64,000 nt of DNA from an uncultured Rhodopila sp. (GCA_903932145.1 CAIZFE010000096.1:1-64000), one strand, 5' to 3'; counted from the stretch's first letter, positions 36,001 through 45,221 are shown. Notes: generated by a model from the sequence alone, not told the origin. Numbers and translations are program-made.

Positions 36001-36159
36001 CTACCTGAATGGAGTGTGATTTTGATCCGAATGCCGCATCGGCGCCTGCGGGCCGCCGGCCATTGCTTCGGGCGCTGCCGTCAGGATCAGCAACCCCAAT
36101 ACCGCCAACGAGGCGACTATCAGGTCCGGCCGCCGTTTCAGTGGCACCGATCTGGTCAT
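36001..36159 (-). CDS. Possible small membrane protein upstream of PCu(A)C
   Basis: A 52-residue frame (ATG 36159) with a basic start, one hydrophobic helix ('LIVASLAVLGLLILTA') and a short His-containing tail. It ends 7 bases before the PCu(A)C ATG, so it would be cotranscribed. No clear ribosome binding site is seen. If real it may be a signal-anchored peptide linked to copper handling, but the evidence is only position and hydrophobicity. Confidence 0.35.
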   Translation of the reverse strand: MTRSVPLKRRPDLIVASLAVLGLLILTAAPEAMAGGPQAPMRHSDQNHTPFR

Positions 36160-36387
36160 GCCGCCGCTTGAAGCACCACGGCCAGGATAAGACAAGGACC
36201 GAAACCGCCTGCGCGCCGGTCTTGGCAACATCGCCGCGGAGTGCCAGAAAGGCACCGACCCGTCATGTGCAACGGGATACAGCGATCGGTTCGCCGGTTG
36301 AAGGGGTGCGGCGTTGGTGCCATGTGTCGCGCCTACCGGCCCGGTTCGGAAAGGACGGGGCAGTTGGTTAAAGAAGGAACAGGAAAC

Positions 36388-37821
36388 ATGTATTCGGACG
36401 TTTCGCTTTTCATCGATGGCACCTGGGGTGCCGCCGCTGGCGGCCGCACCATCGACGTCGTCAACCCCGCCACCGGGGACAAGATCGGCACCGTGCCGCA
36501 TGCGTCGATCTCCGACCTCGACCGCGCGCTGGAAGCCGCCGACAAGGGCTTCAAGACATGGCGTAAAATCTCCGCCTATGATCGCTCCAAGATCATGCGT
36601 AAGGCCGCCGACCTGCTGCGGGAACGCGCCGGCCACGTCGCCCAGTTGCTGACCATGGAGCAGGGCAAGCCGCTCGCCGAAGCCAAGGGCGAAGTGCTCG
36701 CCGGTGCGGACGTGATCGACTGGTTCGCCGAGGAAGCCCGCCGCGCCTATGGCCGCGTCATTCCGGCCCGCGCCCCGGGTGTGTATCAGTTGGTGATCAA
36801 GGAGCCGGTCGGCCCGGTCGCCGCCTTCACCCCGTGGAATTTCCCGATCAACCAGGTGGTCCGGAAACTGTCGGCCGCGTTGGCGGCTGGCTGCTCGATC
36901 ATCGTGAAGGCTCCGGAAGAGACCCCGGCGTCCCCTGCCGAACTGATCCGCGCGTTCGCCGATGCGGGTGTGCCGGCCGGGACGATCAATCTGGTCTATG
37001 GCGTGCCGTCCGAAATTTCGGAATACCTGATCCCGCATCCGGTCATTCGCAAAATGTCGTTCACCGGTTCGACCGTGATCGGCAAGCAATTGGCCGCCAT
37101 CGCCGGGGCGCACATGAAGCGCGTGACGATGGAACTGGGCGGTCACGCACCGGCCATCGTGTTCGACGATGCGGATGTCGATATGGCGAGCCGGATGCTC
37201 GCCGGAGCGAAATTCCGTAACGCCGGCCAGGTCTGCGTGTCCCCGACCCGCATGCTGGTGCAGGAAAAGGTTTACGAGCAGTTCGTCGAGGGCTTCGTTG
37301 CCCACACGAAGAAGCTGAAGGTCGGCGACGGCATGGACTCCAGCAGCACCATGGGGCCTCTGGCGAACGCCCGCCGCATCGCCGCGATGGAAGCCTTCAT
37401 CGGCGACGCGTCGCAGAAGGGCGCCACCATCCGCACCGGCGGCAACCGTATCGGCAACAAGGGCAATTTCTTCGAGGCGACGGTCCTGACCGACGTGCCG
37501 ATGAACGCCCGCGTGATGCAGGAAGAGCCGTTCGGCCCGCTGGCGCTGATCGCTCCGTTCGGTAGCTTCGACGATGTGGTGACCGAGGCGAACCGCCTGC
37601 CGTTCGGCCTGGCGTCCTACGCCTTCACCCGTTCGGCAAAGACGGCGAATGCCATCGGCTCGCAGGTGGAAGCCGGCATGATGACGATTAACCACATGGG
37701 CCTGGCTCTGCCGGAAGTGCCGTTCGGCGGCGTGAAGGATTCGGGATATGGGTCCGAAGGTGGATCGGAGGCGATCGAGGCTTACCTGAACACCAAGTTC
37801 ATTACCCAGGCCGGCCTGTAA
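36388..37821 (+). CDS. gabD: NAD(P)-dependent succinate-semialdehyde/aldehyde dehydrogenase
   Basis: A 477-residue aldehyde dehydrogenase. '[14 protein letters not shown]' binds the cofactor, the general base Glu is in '[14 protein letters not shown]', and the catalytic Cys is in '[12 protein letters not shown]'. '[13 protein letters not shown]' is the conserved ALDH segment. Overall it is closest to succinate-semialdehyde dehydrogenases, but related semialdehydes are possible. ATG 36388 has GAAGGAACAGGAAA upstream; the longer frame from 36241 is not needed. Single gene. Confidence 0.85.
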   Translation: MYSDVSLFIDGTWGAAAGGRTIDVVNPATGDKIGTVPHASISDLDRALEAADKGFKTWRKISAYDRSKIMRKAADLLRERAGHVAQLLTMEQGKPLAEAKGEVLAGADVIDWFAEEARRAYGRVIPARAPGVYQLVIKEPVGPVAAFTPWNFPINQVVRKLSAALAAGCSIIVKAPEETPASPAELIRAFADAGVPAGTINLVYGVPSEISEYLIPHPVIRKMSFTGSTVIGKQLAAIAGAHMKRVTMELGGHAPAIVFDDADVDMASRMLAGAKFRNAGQVCVSPTRMLVQEKVYEQFVEGFVAHTKKLKVGDGMDSSSTMGPLANARRIAAMEAFIGDASQKGATIRTGGNRIGNKGNFFEATVLTDVPMNARVMQEEPFGPLALIAPFGSFDDVVTEANRLPFGLASYAFTRSAKTANAIGSQVEAGMMTINHMGLALPEVPFGGVKDSGYGSEGGSEAIEAYLNTKFITQAGL

Positions 37822-37851
37822 CACCGGCCCGAGACATTCAGGGGTTCTTTC

Positions 37852-37881
37852 CGTCATGGTCCGGCGCCGCCAGCCATGACG
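37852..37881. repeat. Dispersed palindrome copy (CGTCATGG...CCATGACG)
   Basis: Arms CGTCATGG (37852-37859) and CCATGACG (37874-37881) surround a GC-rich spacer 31 bases after the aldehyde dehydrogenase stop. It belongs to the dispersed repeat family described in the findings. Confidence 0.65.
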
Positions 37882-38117
37882 GGAAGACCGCTGAAGTCTA
37901 ACATTCGGCTCCCTGCTTCGATGACACAGGGCCTGTCATCCCTCCGAAGTCCACACCGTATATTGACTGATCGACGGTCTATGACCTCGCGTCTGCGCTG
38001 GGTTTCGTGGTCAGAACCAGCGTCACCAGACGCGTTCGACTTGCATTTTTCTGGCACTGACCAGGAAATCGAGAGGCTGCGTCAGTACCTCGTTAACCAA
38101 CTTGCCGCTAAAACGGA

Positions 38118-38272
38118 AACGGCGGCCGAATTATCGGCCGCCGTTCACCAAGGAGAAACCGATGGGGCAAATCCATCATTGTTCCCTGCGGCGAATCATC
38201 GTGATCTTGACCATCAAAGTCAAGATCATTCTGAGACGCCGTTAGGGAGAGGGCCAGTCCTTCGGGGCTGGC
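38118..38272 (+). ncRNA. Structured intergenic RNA candidate with a possible 27-residue peptide ORF
   Basis: Three hairpins follow each other. The first is a perfect 12-bp stem AACGGCGGCCGA/TCGGCCGCCGTT (38118-38145). The second is a perfect 9-bp stem GATCTTGAC-CATCAAA-GTCAAGATC (about 38201-38225). The third is a 9-bp stem closed by a TTCG loop, GGCCAGTCC-TTCG-GGGCTGGCC (about 38251-38272). Between the first and second, AAGGAG precedes ATG 38162, which opens a short basic-hydrophobic peptide ('IIVILTIKVKIILRRR' at its end) stopping at TAG 38243. The set looks like a small transcript with its own terminator; it is not a family I recognise. Confidence 0.45.
38162..38245 (+). CDS. Possible 27-residue basic hydrophobic peptide
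   Basis: ATG 38162 is preceded by AAGGAGAAACCG, the best ribosome binding site in this gap. The product begins 'MGQIHHCSLRR' and ends with alternating hydrophobic and basic residues and RRR. Small membrane-acting peptides of type I toxin-antitoxin systems have this character, but no antisense RNA can be claimed. The second hairpin lies inside it, so it may instead be part of a non-coding RNA. Confidence 0.35.
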   Translation: MGQIHHCSLRRIIVILTIKVKIILRRR

Positions 38273-38438
38273 CTACTCCTGGCGCGATGACTTGAACACG
38301 ATAGTATTCATCTCGATCAAGACTATCGACGATTGGCACTCTTTATGTCGCACCACACGTTCCCCGAATCAACGCGACAGGACGCGATGTGACGACCCGG
38401 CGCCATGACAGCGCGCCTCGGCCTCGCCATGCACGCTT

Positions 38439-39050
38439 TCAAGCCTGGATGGAAACCCGTTCCGCCGACTGCGCGCCGACCATCTGAAGGGCGATATGGG
38501 CCAGCTTCGACCCGACTTCCTCAATCGTCAGCCGCCCGTCGGGCTGGTACCAGGTGTAGGCCCAACTGACCATGCCGCCGATCGCCAGGGCCGCCACGCG
38601 CACGTCCGCGACCGTGAATTCTCCGGCTTCGGCACCTTGCTCTAACAATTCGCTCAACACCCGGTCAAACCGTTTGCGCAGGGCGTTGATCTCGGCGAGG
38701 CCGGCTTCGGACAGGTTCTTTTCCTCACGGAAGAACACCGCGATGTTACCCTGCCGCTGCAATACGACCTTGCTGAAATCGACCACTCCCCGAAACAGCC
38801 GCTCCGGCGCGGTGCCGGGTTGTTGCGCCGCAGTGGCAATCGCCTCCAGCGACATCTCGATCGTCGGCCGGCAGATCGCTTCCAGCAATTCCACCTTGCT
38901 GCGAAAATGCGTGTAGATGAACGGCTTCGTCACCCCCAGCTTGCCGGCGATATCGTCCAAGGTCGTGCCGCTGAACCCGCGCTCGTAAAACAGCTTGACC
39001 GCTTCTTCCAGAATGCGCTCGCGCTTGTAGGCGGATATTTCCTCACGCAT
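38439..39050 (-). CDS. TetR/AcrR family transcriptional regulator
   Basis: A 203-residue regulator. The N-terminal helix-turn-helix is 'GTTLDDIAGKLGVTKPFIYT' with 'YTHFRSKVELLEAI' following, the TetR signature. The C-terminal helical ligand domain has 'AIGGMVSWAYTWYQPDGR', typical of regulators of fatty-acid or acyl-CoA metabolism. ATG 39050 is preferred over TTG 39062. It lies just downstream of accA on the same strand, about 85 bases away. Confidence 0.86.
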   Translation of the reverse strand: MREEISAYKRERILEEAVKLFYERGFSGTTLDDIAGKLGVTKPFIYTHFRSKVELLEAICRPTIEMSLEAIATAAQQPGTAPERLFRGVVDFSKVVLQRQGNIAVFFREEKNLSEAGLAEINALRKRFDRVLSELLEQGAEAGEFTVADVRVAALAIGGMVSWAYTWYQPDGRLTIEEVGSKLAHIALQMVGAQSAERVSIQA

Positions 39051-39134
39051 GATTTTTACCAATGAGCCTTGTTTACCGGGCAGCCCCGGCGATAGCTAAG
39101 CAGGGTTTCAGTGTGAGAGCCATACGCCCTAAGG

Positions 39135-40091
39135 CTAGCCGATCGTTTCCCGGCCCATCGCGAGAAATTTTTCCCGCCGCCGCTGCCGCAACGTTGCCGC
39201 ATCGGTACCATTGAGATTGGACAGCGCCTCCTGAATGGCCAGCCCCACCGCATACAGGGTCGCGGTCTTGTCCCGCTGAGCCCCGCCCAACGGCTCCGGC
39301 ACGATCTGGTCAATCAACTTGAGCCGCAACAGATCCTCCGCCGTCAGGCGTAGCGCCTCAGCGGCCACCGACGCTTGCGTGGCATCACGCCAAAGAATCG
39401 ACGCGCAGCCTTCCGGGGAGATCACCGAATACACCGCATGCTCCAGCATCAATACGATGTCGCCGGCCGCCAGCGCGATGGCGCCACCCGATCCGCCTTC
39501 GCCGATGATCGTCGCGATCACCGGCACCGGCGCTTCCAGGCAGGCCTCGATCGAGCGGGCGATCGCCTCAGCCTGACCGCGGGCTTCGGCTTCGATGCCC
39601 GGGAACGCGCCGGCGGTGTCGATAAACGTCAGGATCGGCAATTTGAAGCGGCCGGCGAGTTCGATCAGGCGGCGTGCCTTGCGATAGCCCTCGGGACGCG
39701 CCATGCCGAAATTGTGCTTCACGCGCGATTCAGTGTCCGTGCCCTTTTCCGTGCCCAGCACCATGACCGGACGTCCGCGAAAACGGCCCATGCCACCCAG
39801 CACCGCCGCGTCGTCGGCAAACGCGCGGTCACCGGCCAACGGGGTGAAGTCGGTGATCAGCTTCTCGATATAATCCTTGGCCTTGGGCCGGTCAGGATGG
39901 CGGGCGACCTGGGTTTTCTGCCAGGGCGTCAGGCGGCTGTAGGTCGTACGCAATTGCCTGTCGGCGACCGAGATCAGACGCACGACCTCATCGGCAATGT
40001 TGATGCCGTCGGGCTCCGACATTCGCCGGAGCTCCTCAATCTTGCCTTCCAGCTCAGCGATGGGTTTTTCGAAGTCGAGAAAATGGCGCAT
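39135..40091 (-). CDS. accA: Acetyl-CoA carboxylase carboxyltransferase subunit alpha
   Basis: A 318-residue subunit that, with AccD, moves the carboxyl group from biotin to acetyl-CoA for fatty acid synthesis. 'MRHFLDFEKPIAELEGKIEE' is the conserved N-terminal helix start. 'PEGYRKARRLIELA', 'TFIDTAGAFPGIEAEARGQ' and 'GEGGSGGAIALAAGD' form the CoA-binding crotonase core with the glycine-rich oxyanion sites. Length and order are normal for the alpha subunit. Confidence 0.96.
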   Translation of the reverse strand: MRHFLDFEKPIAELEGKIEELRRMSEPDGINIADEVVRLISVADRQLRTTYSRLTPWQKTQVARHPDRPKAKDYIEKLITDFTPLAGDRAFADDAAVLGGMGRFRGRPVMVLGTEKGTDTESRVKHNFGMARPEGYRKARRLIELAGRFKLPILTFIDTAGAFPGIEAEARGQAEAIARSIEACLEAPVPVIATIIGEGGSGGAIALAAGDIVLMLEHAVYSVISPEGCASILWRDATQASVAAEALRLTAEDLLRLKLIDQIVPEPLGGAQRDKTATLYAVGLAIQEALSNLNGTDAATLRQRRREKFLAMGRETIG

Positions 40092-40234
40092 GGGGCCGGG
40101 GCTTTAGCACACTTCTCAGTTAGGGGAAGCCATGTACCCAACGAAGACGTATTCCCCCGGAGCAACACCGGCAGGACACGCGGTCACCAATGGGGCTTGA
40201 CATAGAGATAACGGTGCCAAAATGCTCGACTCGG

Positions 40235-40254
40235 AATGTAGCCTCGGCTACATT
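40235..40254. promoter_or_regulatory. Perfect palindrome before mntH, probable MntR box
   Basis: AATGTAGCC-TC-GGCTACATT is a 20-base perfect palindrome 60 bases before the mntH ATG. The half-site resembles the ACATAGC/GCTATGT arms of the E. coli MntR box. As an mntR gene follows mntH, autorepression by Mn-loaded MntR is a reasonable inference. Confidence 0.65.
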
Positions 40255-40313
40255 GTATGGCGAAGGGCGTAATGTATGGCCGAAGCTTCATATTTGCCGA
40301 TTGCACACCGACG

Positions 40314-41600
40314 ATGAGCCAAACGGCGATCCGTCGGAACCTCTCCGATCGAACCGCGCTCGCGGCCCAAACCGCGTTGACCGGCCGGCGCCGCGGTGTG
40401 GGCAGGTTCCTCCCCTTCGTCGGACCCGCGGTCGTTGCGTCGATCGCCTACATGGACCCCGGCAATTTCGCGACCAACATCCAGGCAGGCGCTCGGCATG
40501 GTTACATGCTGTTGTGGGTCGTGGTGCTGGCCAATGTCATCGCCATGTTGTTCCAGGCGCTCTCGGCCAGACTGGGCATCGTCACCGGTCACTCGCTGGC
40601 AACGCTGTGCCGCATCCATTTCCCCCGCCCGCTGGTCATCGCGATGTGGGTCGCGAGCGAGGTGGCGGCGATGGCAACCGATCTGGCCGAGTCCATAGGC
40701 GCAGCCATCGGCATCAGTGTCCTGTTCGGGTTGCCCCTGCTGGCCGGACTGCTGATCACCTTTGCCATCACCTGGGGCTTATTGAGCTTTCAGTCGCGAG
40801 GCTTCCGGCCGATCGAACTGATCATTACCGCCTTCGTCGGCATCATCAGCGTTGCCTATCTGGTCGAGTTGTTTATCGCCCCGCCCGATTGGGGTCAGTT
40901 TCTGTTCCACTCCGTCGTGCCACAGCTTGCCGGGCCGGACAGTGTGACCCTGGCGGTTGGCATCGTTGGCGCCACGGTGATGCCACACGCCATCTATCTG
41001 CACTCCGCCATGATGATCGATCGGGTCAAGGCGCGGTCCGATCAGGAACGGCGGCGGCTGCTGAGCTATTCGAACACTGAGGTGCTGCTGGCCCTGACTC
41101 TGGCCGGTCTCGTCAACATGGCGATGGTGGCCATGGCGGCGACCATGTTCCACCAGGGTCACTCGGACGTGGGCGAGATCGAGACAGCCTATCACACGCT
41201 GCTGCCACTGATGGGCGTTGTCGCGGCGGGTGCATTCATGACCTCCTTGCTCGCGTCCGGGCTATCGAGTTCGGTTGTGGGAACGATGGCGGGACAGGTC
41301 ATCATGCAGGATTTCGTCGGATTCAATATCCCGATGTGGGTTCGCCGAGCGGTGACGATGGTGCCGGCGGTGGTCGTGGTGGCGATGGGGGTACAACCGA
41401 CGGACGCGTTGGTGATGAGCCAGGTGGTGCTCAGTTTGGTGCTGCCGGTACCAATGATCGCACTGTTCGTGCTGGTGCGCCGGCCCGGCGTGATGGCGGG
41501 GTTTGCCATCGGACGTGGCTTGCAGGCGCTGGCAGCGGTAGCGACTCTGATCGTGCTGGCGCTGAATGCAATCCTTCTGTTGCAAAGTTTTGGAAATTAG
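40314..41600 (+). CDS. mntH: Nramp-family divalent metal (Mn2+) transporter
   Basis: A 428-residue 11-helix proton-coupled transporter. TM1 has the metal-binding 'YMDPGNFATN' (DPGN) and TM6 the 'ATVMPHAIYLHS' (MPH) motif, both required for metal transport. ATG 40314 ('MSQTAIRRN') is taken as start; an ATG at 40257 lies next to the palindrome and would put the operator inside the gene. It is followed 27 bases later by mntR. Confidence 0.92.
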   Translation: MSQTAIRRNLSDRTALAAQTALTGRRRGVGRFLPFVGPAVVASIAYMDPGNFATNIQAGARHGYMLLWVVVLANVIAMLFQALSARLGIVTGHSLATLCRIHFPRPLVIAMWVASEVAAMATDLAESIGAAIGISVLFGLPLLAGLLITFAITWGLLSFQSRGFRPIELIITAFVGIISVAYLVELFIAPPDWGQFLFHSVVPQLAGPDSVTLAVGIVGATVMPHAIYLHSAMMIDRVKARSDQERRRLLSYSNTEVLLALTLAGLVNMAMVAMAATMFHQGHSDVGEIETAYHTLLPLMGVVAAGAFMTSLLASGLSSSVVGTMAGQVIMQDFVGFNIPMWVRRAVTMVPAVVVVAMGVQPTDALVMSQVVLSLVLPVPMIALFVLVRRPGVMAGFAIGRGLQALAAVATLIVLALNAILLLQSFGN

Positions 41601-41627
41601 GCTGACCGTAGGGCGATTAACCGAGTG

Positions 41628-42086
41628 ATGTCAGACCTGATGGTGACGACCCCAATTCATTCGGCTTCGGTGCTGCCGGAGGAGCCGACGCAGGCCAGCC
41701 GGTTTGGCAAGGCGCGTTCGGCGCAGTCCGGCGCCCTGCTGGAGGATTACGTTGAGCTGATCTCCGACCTCATGACCAGCGGTGGTGAGGCTCGGCCGAC
41801 CGACATCGCCCGGCGCCTGGGCGTGGCGCACGCGACCGCGATCAAGACAATCGGACGCCTGAAGCGCGAGGGACTGGCGGTGGCCAAGCCCTACCGCGGT
41901 GTGTTCCTGACCGAGGCCGGAGAGAGTCTGGCCGCTCGGGTGCGCGCGCGGCACCGCGTGGTGGTCGATCTGCTGCTGGCGGTGGGTGTGCCGTTCGAGG
42001 CGGCGGAATCGGACGCCGAGGGCATGGAGCACCATGTCTCGGACGCAACGCTGGCGGCGTTTGCCCGGTTTTTGGCACGGGACTGA
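41628..42086 (+). CDS. mntR: Manganese-responsive regulator MntR (DtxR family)
   Basis: A 152-residue DtxR-type regulator similar to E. coli MntR. 'GALLEDYVELISDLMTSGGE' opens the winged helix, 'RPTDIARRLGVAHATAIKTI' is the recognition region, and 'DAEGMEHHVSDATLAAF' contains the EHH metal ligands. No C-terminal SH3 domain is present, as in MntR. ATG 41628 (or GTG 41625) is close behind mntH, so both form one operon and the regulator probably represses it through the palindrome at 40235. Confidence 0.92.
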   Translation: MSDLMVTTPIHSASVLPEEPTQASRFGKARSAQSGALLEDYVELISDLMTSGGEARPTDIARRLGVAHATAIKTIGRLKREGLAVAKPYRGVFLTEAGESLAARVRARHRVVVDLLLAVGVPFEAAESDAEGMEHHVSDATLAAFARFLARD

Positions 42087-42327
42087 AGCGGCGATATCGG
42101 TTGCCATTTCACCCGCGTGCGTCATCCGGGACCGTGCCTGATGGCAGCGGATGCTCGATGCGTTGGTTCCATCTCGTGGCTTCGGACATCATAGATGAAA
42201 TTGTAAGCCAACGGCTTTGGGTGCACCTTCCCTGTAGCGCTGGAAACCAGGAAGGCAATACGACTGTCATCCAACCATGCCGAACAGGTCACGGACGCAT
42301 GCGCGTTTGCAGCGGTTCGCGGCGACG

Positions 42328-42705
42328 TCACAACCGCGGTGCTGAGGATCGACAGAAGCGTGGGTTTGCCGGCATCGACGAGAAAGCAATCCGCATTGGG
42401 GGGCCGGCCGGCTCCGTTGCGATGAACATCTGGCTGTCCTGATGCCAGACTACGGTCACCCCATGCTGAAACGCCTGGACGTTAACCGGCGAACCACCAT
42501 CGCGCCGAAGCACGAGGATAGATCCGACCCGCTTGCCGTGAACCGAACCGGCCGGTTGCGACGATAACGACATCGTCCCATCCGGCGACCGGAATTCTTT
42601 CGCCCGCGCTTGCCCGGCGCCGTGGTGTTTCCCGGCTGCCTCACCCGCCCAAACCGGCGATGCACCGAAAACCGCCAGCGCGGTCACGGCGAAGACAAGA
42701 CGCAT
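42328..42705 (-). CDS. Small secreted hypothetical protein
   Basis: A 125-residue protein with a clear signal peptide ('MRLVFAVTALAVFGASPVWA', cut after WA-GEA). The mature part is polar with 'HHGAGQARAK' and has no domain I recognise. It begins 11 bases after the MAPEG stop and is probably the last gene of the cluster. ATG 42705 is chosen because of the signal peptide; the frame is open much further up. Confidence 0.6.
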   Translation of the reverse strand: MRLVFAVTALAVFGASPVWAGEAAGKHHGAGQARAKEFRSPDGTMSLSSQPAGSVHGKRVGSILVLRRDGGSPVNVQAFQHGVTVVWHQDSQMFIATEPAGPPMRIAFSSMPANPRFCRSSAPRL

Positions 42706-42716
42706 TTGGGCGCCGG

Positions 42717-43103
42717 TCAAACGAGTTGCAGGAAGATCAGCAGCAATCCGACCACCGATACGCCCCACACGGCGGTGCGAACCCAGGCAATACCGATCAG
42801 GTAAACCGGCACGTAAACCACCCGCGCCCAAAAGAACACCTCCGCCCCCAGCGCGGTCACGGCGTTTGTTTTGCCTGCGATTTGGGCCACCAGCACCAGA
42901 GCCACGAACAGCACCAGATTTTCCAGCATATTGCGATGGGCCCGCTGAGCGCGGCCGGCCCAGCCTTCGAGTGGGGGCACACTCTCGCGGTTTCCCGCAA
43001 GGGCAGGCAATCCAACCTGAAGATTGGCGCCGGCCGCACTGATGACCACCTGGACAAACGTCAGGGCAACCGCCCAAACCAGCAACGTCATTTCTACCGA
43101 CAT
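42717..43103 (-). CDS. MAPEG family membrane protein
   Basis: A 128-residue four-helix membrane protein of the eicosanoid/glutathione metabolism (MAPEG) family. Features are 'RAQRAHRNMLENLVLFV' (the conserved R..R...N..E segment of helix 2), then 'FFWARVVYVPVYLIGIAWVR'. ATG 43103 follows AAAGGAAAAAAT. Bacterial members are mostly of unknown substrate. It lies in the Rieske oxygenase cluster. Confidence 0.85.
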   Translation of the reverse strand: MSVEMTLLVWAVALTFVQVVISAAGANLQVGLPALAGNRESVPPLEGWAGRAQRAHRNMLENLVLFVALVLVAQIAGKTNAVTALGAEVFFWARVVYVPVYLIGIAWVRTAVWGVSVVGLLLIFLQLV

Positions 43104-43478
43104 ATTTTTTCCTTTTGTTTGTCGTTGCAGTCCACCAACCAGGCCGTCGCGATGGCAAGCCCCCATGCCAGCCTGGTGGGGACCTGCCGGGCCGGAGCGG
43201 CATTAGCCGCCCGCCAAAGAGGAATCGCTTCTTCAAGCCACCGGCCGCCGATCTCCGTCAGCCACACCATACGCCAGGGTTGATCCGATTCGACAATGGC
43301 AATTTCGACCAGCGCATCGGCTTCCAGTGTGGGCAGTTGAACGTTGTCCGGGTCAGGGCGATGATTGGCGAGAGTCTTGACGGCCGCGGCCAGTGACCGG
43401 TCGAAGAATGGACCGAGCTTGGATCGATACGCGAGTAAAGGACAGCGCCCCGAGCGCGGCGAGACTGTGATCTGACCG
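43094..43478 (-). pseudogene. MarR-like regulator remnant, no start codon
   Basis: An open frame without usable start encodes about 125 residues whose end 'MVWLTEIGGRWLEEAIPLWR' matches the C-terminal part of MarR regulators (LTxxGRxLLxEALPLWR). 'LPTLEADALVE' resembles the wing segment. The N-terminal helices and a start codon are missing or frameshifted. Its 3' end overlaps the MAPEG start. Probably a decayed regulator of the cluster. Confidence 0.5.
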
Positions 43479-43488
43479 CACCCCGGCG

Positions 43489-43950
43489 CTAAAGCGGAAT
43501 CGCCAGCAACGTATCGAACCGTTGGCTGTCGCACACCACGATGCGTTCGGAGTAGCGCCACGCCCCGGCATCGTTCCGCTGTAGCTTGTCCAGATAAACC
43601 CCGGCCGCGAACACGATCATCTGGCCGTCGCGCATGGTACGCACAACCAGAAACGATGTCTCCGCCGTGGCCGTTCCGTCCGGTGCCCCGACGATCAGCG
43701 GCATCCCAAGGATGTGCCGGTAACGCTGGCGCTCGTAGATATTCGCCTCCCGCAGGGCGGAAATCCGATCGCCCAGCATTGCCTTCGAATCGGCGTAGAT
43801 CAGCCCCGCCTGATACCCCTTCTCGTAATTGTCCGCTGTCGTGACTTTGTACAGGCACTGATCCAGAAAGAACTCCGGCCAATCTTCCAGGCGTCCGGAA
43901 TCGATCGCGGATGCGCAGGCCCCATTCAGGGCGGCGATTTCCATCAACAT
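43489..43950 (-). CDS. Aromatic-ring-hydroxylating dioxygenase beta subunit
   Basis: About 153 residues of the NTF2-like small subunit. 'DWPEFFLDQCLYKVTTADNY' and 'RQRYRHILGMPLIVG' with 'SFLVVRTMRDGQMIVFAAG' are typical of the beta chain, which has no cofactor and stabilises the alpha trimer. ATG 43950 lies 3 bases after the alpha-subunit stop; an earlier in-frame start at 43977 overlaps the alpha gene. Confidence 0.87.
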   Translation of the reverse strand: MLMEIAALNGACASAIDSGRLEDWPEFFLDQCLYKVTTADNYEKGYQAGLIYADSKAMLGDRISALREANIYERQRYRHILGMPLIVGAPDGTATAETSFLVVRTMRDGQMIVFAAGVYLDKLQRNDAGAWRYSERIVVCDSQRFDTLLAIPL

Positions 43951-43952
43951 CG

Positions 43953-45188
43953 TCAAATCCCCATCCGCGCGCGCCACGCTTTCCAGAAGCCGCGCACCGA
44001 CGCCTCGGTGGCGCGGGTTCCGGCGCTTTCGGCTCCGGAGCCACCCATCTCGACGATCGCTGCCTCGCCATCCGCCGCCGCGATGCCGCGCTGGACGAAA
44101 CCGCCGACCGCGCCATCCTCCATCGAAACAAACCCGGCCGGGCCGGCAAGATTGCCCTGCTTCAGCCGCATCGCCCGTAAGTCCGGTGTATCGTCGGCAA
44201 ACCCAAGATAGGTCCAGTGCAGGTCCATGCTGTCCACACCGCGCGGAACGATCTGACGCACGGCGAGGGCATTATGGATCTGCTGTAAGATAAAGCCCGG
44301 AAACACCGACACGATTTGCAGATTAATATTGTCGTTGAAATCCGCGACCGCGTTCATGAACGTTGGGTCCTGAAGTTGGAAACCCTGATTGTCGGATCGC
44401 ATGCCGGCGTAACTATCATCCGGCCCCTTCACCGCCGCCAGTGTGGTGCTGGCGTGCGCCACGCCGTTATCGCCGACCAGGACACCACCGCCCTGGCTCA
44501 GGCGGGTGATGCGGAAGGTCGTGAAGAATGTGTGCAGCAAACTGGCATGGTAGGTGTCTCGGACATTCTCCATGTACAGCTTCCAGTTGTTGGGAAGCTG
44601 TTGCGTGAACCGCCCGATCACCTCGACTTTCTTATGCAGGACACGCCGTATCCGATCCAACACCTCGGGTCCGATATACGTTTCGATATCCGGCCCATCT
44701 TGCGCCAGCGTGCCGAATACCAGGCCGCACAGAACCGCCGTGCGCAGTTTACGCGGACCGTGGTGCTCCAGCTTGAAATCGTCCGGCATGCCGCCCTGGC
44801 CATTGACGCCGCGCCGGAACGCCACCGAGGTCAGGTTGCCACGCAGATCGTACCTCCACGCGTGATAAACGCATTGAAAATCCTTCGACTTGCCGCCGTC
44901 CTCCAGACAAATCAGCGCCCCGCGATGGGCGCATCGATTTTCAAATGCGACGATCTGCCCGTCTTCGGCACGCGCCACCACGACCGACATCGCACCGATC
45001 ATCGTAGTACGGTAATCGCCAATTTCGGGAAGTTCGACCTCCAGGCACAGATAATGCCAGCCCGGGCCTTCGAAGATGCGTGATTGCTCGTCACGCGCGA
45101 CCTCGGCATCGCGATAGACCCAATATGGAACGCGGGTCAGACCCGCAGGCCAGGCGTCACTCGGCCGTTCATGCACAGGCTGGTCCAT
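43953..45188 (-). CDS. Rieske non-haem iron oxygenase alpha subunit
   Basis: A 411-residue catalytic subunit. The Rieske 2Fe-2S ligands are C86-x-H88 ('RCAHRG') and C106-x-x-H109 ('QCVYHAW'). The mononuclear iron site starts with '[16 protein letters not shown]' (two His, with an Asp expected later). It hydroxylates an aromatic or alicyclic acid. Alpha and beta are adjacent, but no reductase or ferredoxin gene is in the window, so electrons must come from elsewhere. A TPR/ATP-grasp gene lies 33 bases upstream. Confidence 0.9.
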   Translation of the reverse strand: MDQPVHERPSDAWPAGLTRVPYWVYRDAEVARDEQSRIFEGPGWHYLCLEVELPEIGDYRTTMIGAMSVVVARAEDGQIVAFENRCAHRGALICLEDGGKSKDFQCVYHAWRYDLRGNLTSVAFRRGVNGQGGMPDDFKLEHHGPRKLRTAVLCGLVFGTLAQDGPDIETYIGPEVLDRIRRVLHKKVEVIGRFTQQLPNNWKLYMENVRDTYHASLLHTFFTTFRITRLSQGGGVLVGDNGVAHASTTLAAVKGPDDSYAGMRSDNQGFQLQDPTFMNAVADFNDNINLQIVSVFPGFILQQIHNALAVRQIVPRGVDSMDLHWTYLGFADDTPDLRAMRLKQGNLAGPAGFVSMEDGAVGGFVQRGIAAADGEAAIVEMGGSGAESAGTRATEASVRGFWKAWRARMGI

Positions 45189-45221
45189 ATCGCCCTCCCA
45201 AGACGGTTATGGGGCAATAGC

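Noticed and set aside
36001-37857. 618-codon open frame on the minus strand
   Set aside because: It lies antisense to the aldehyde dehydrogenase gene in the mirrored frame of a high-GC gene, is His/Arg/Gly-rich and has no domain. Only its last 52 codons outside the gene were kept as a weak small ORF.
37876-38295. 139-codon plus-strand frame in the gap after the aldehyde dehydrogenase
   Set aside because: It runs through the hairpins and has no ribosome binding site or family resemblance; the short ORF at 38162 has far better initiation signals.
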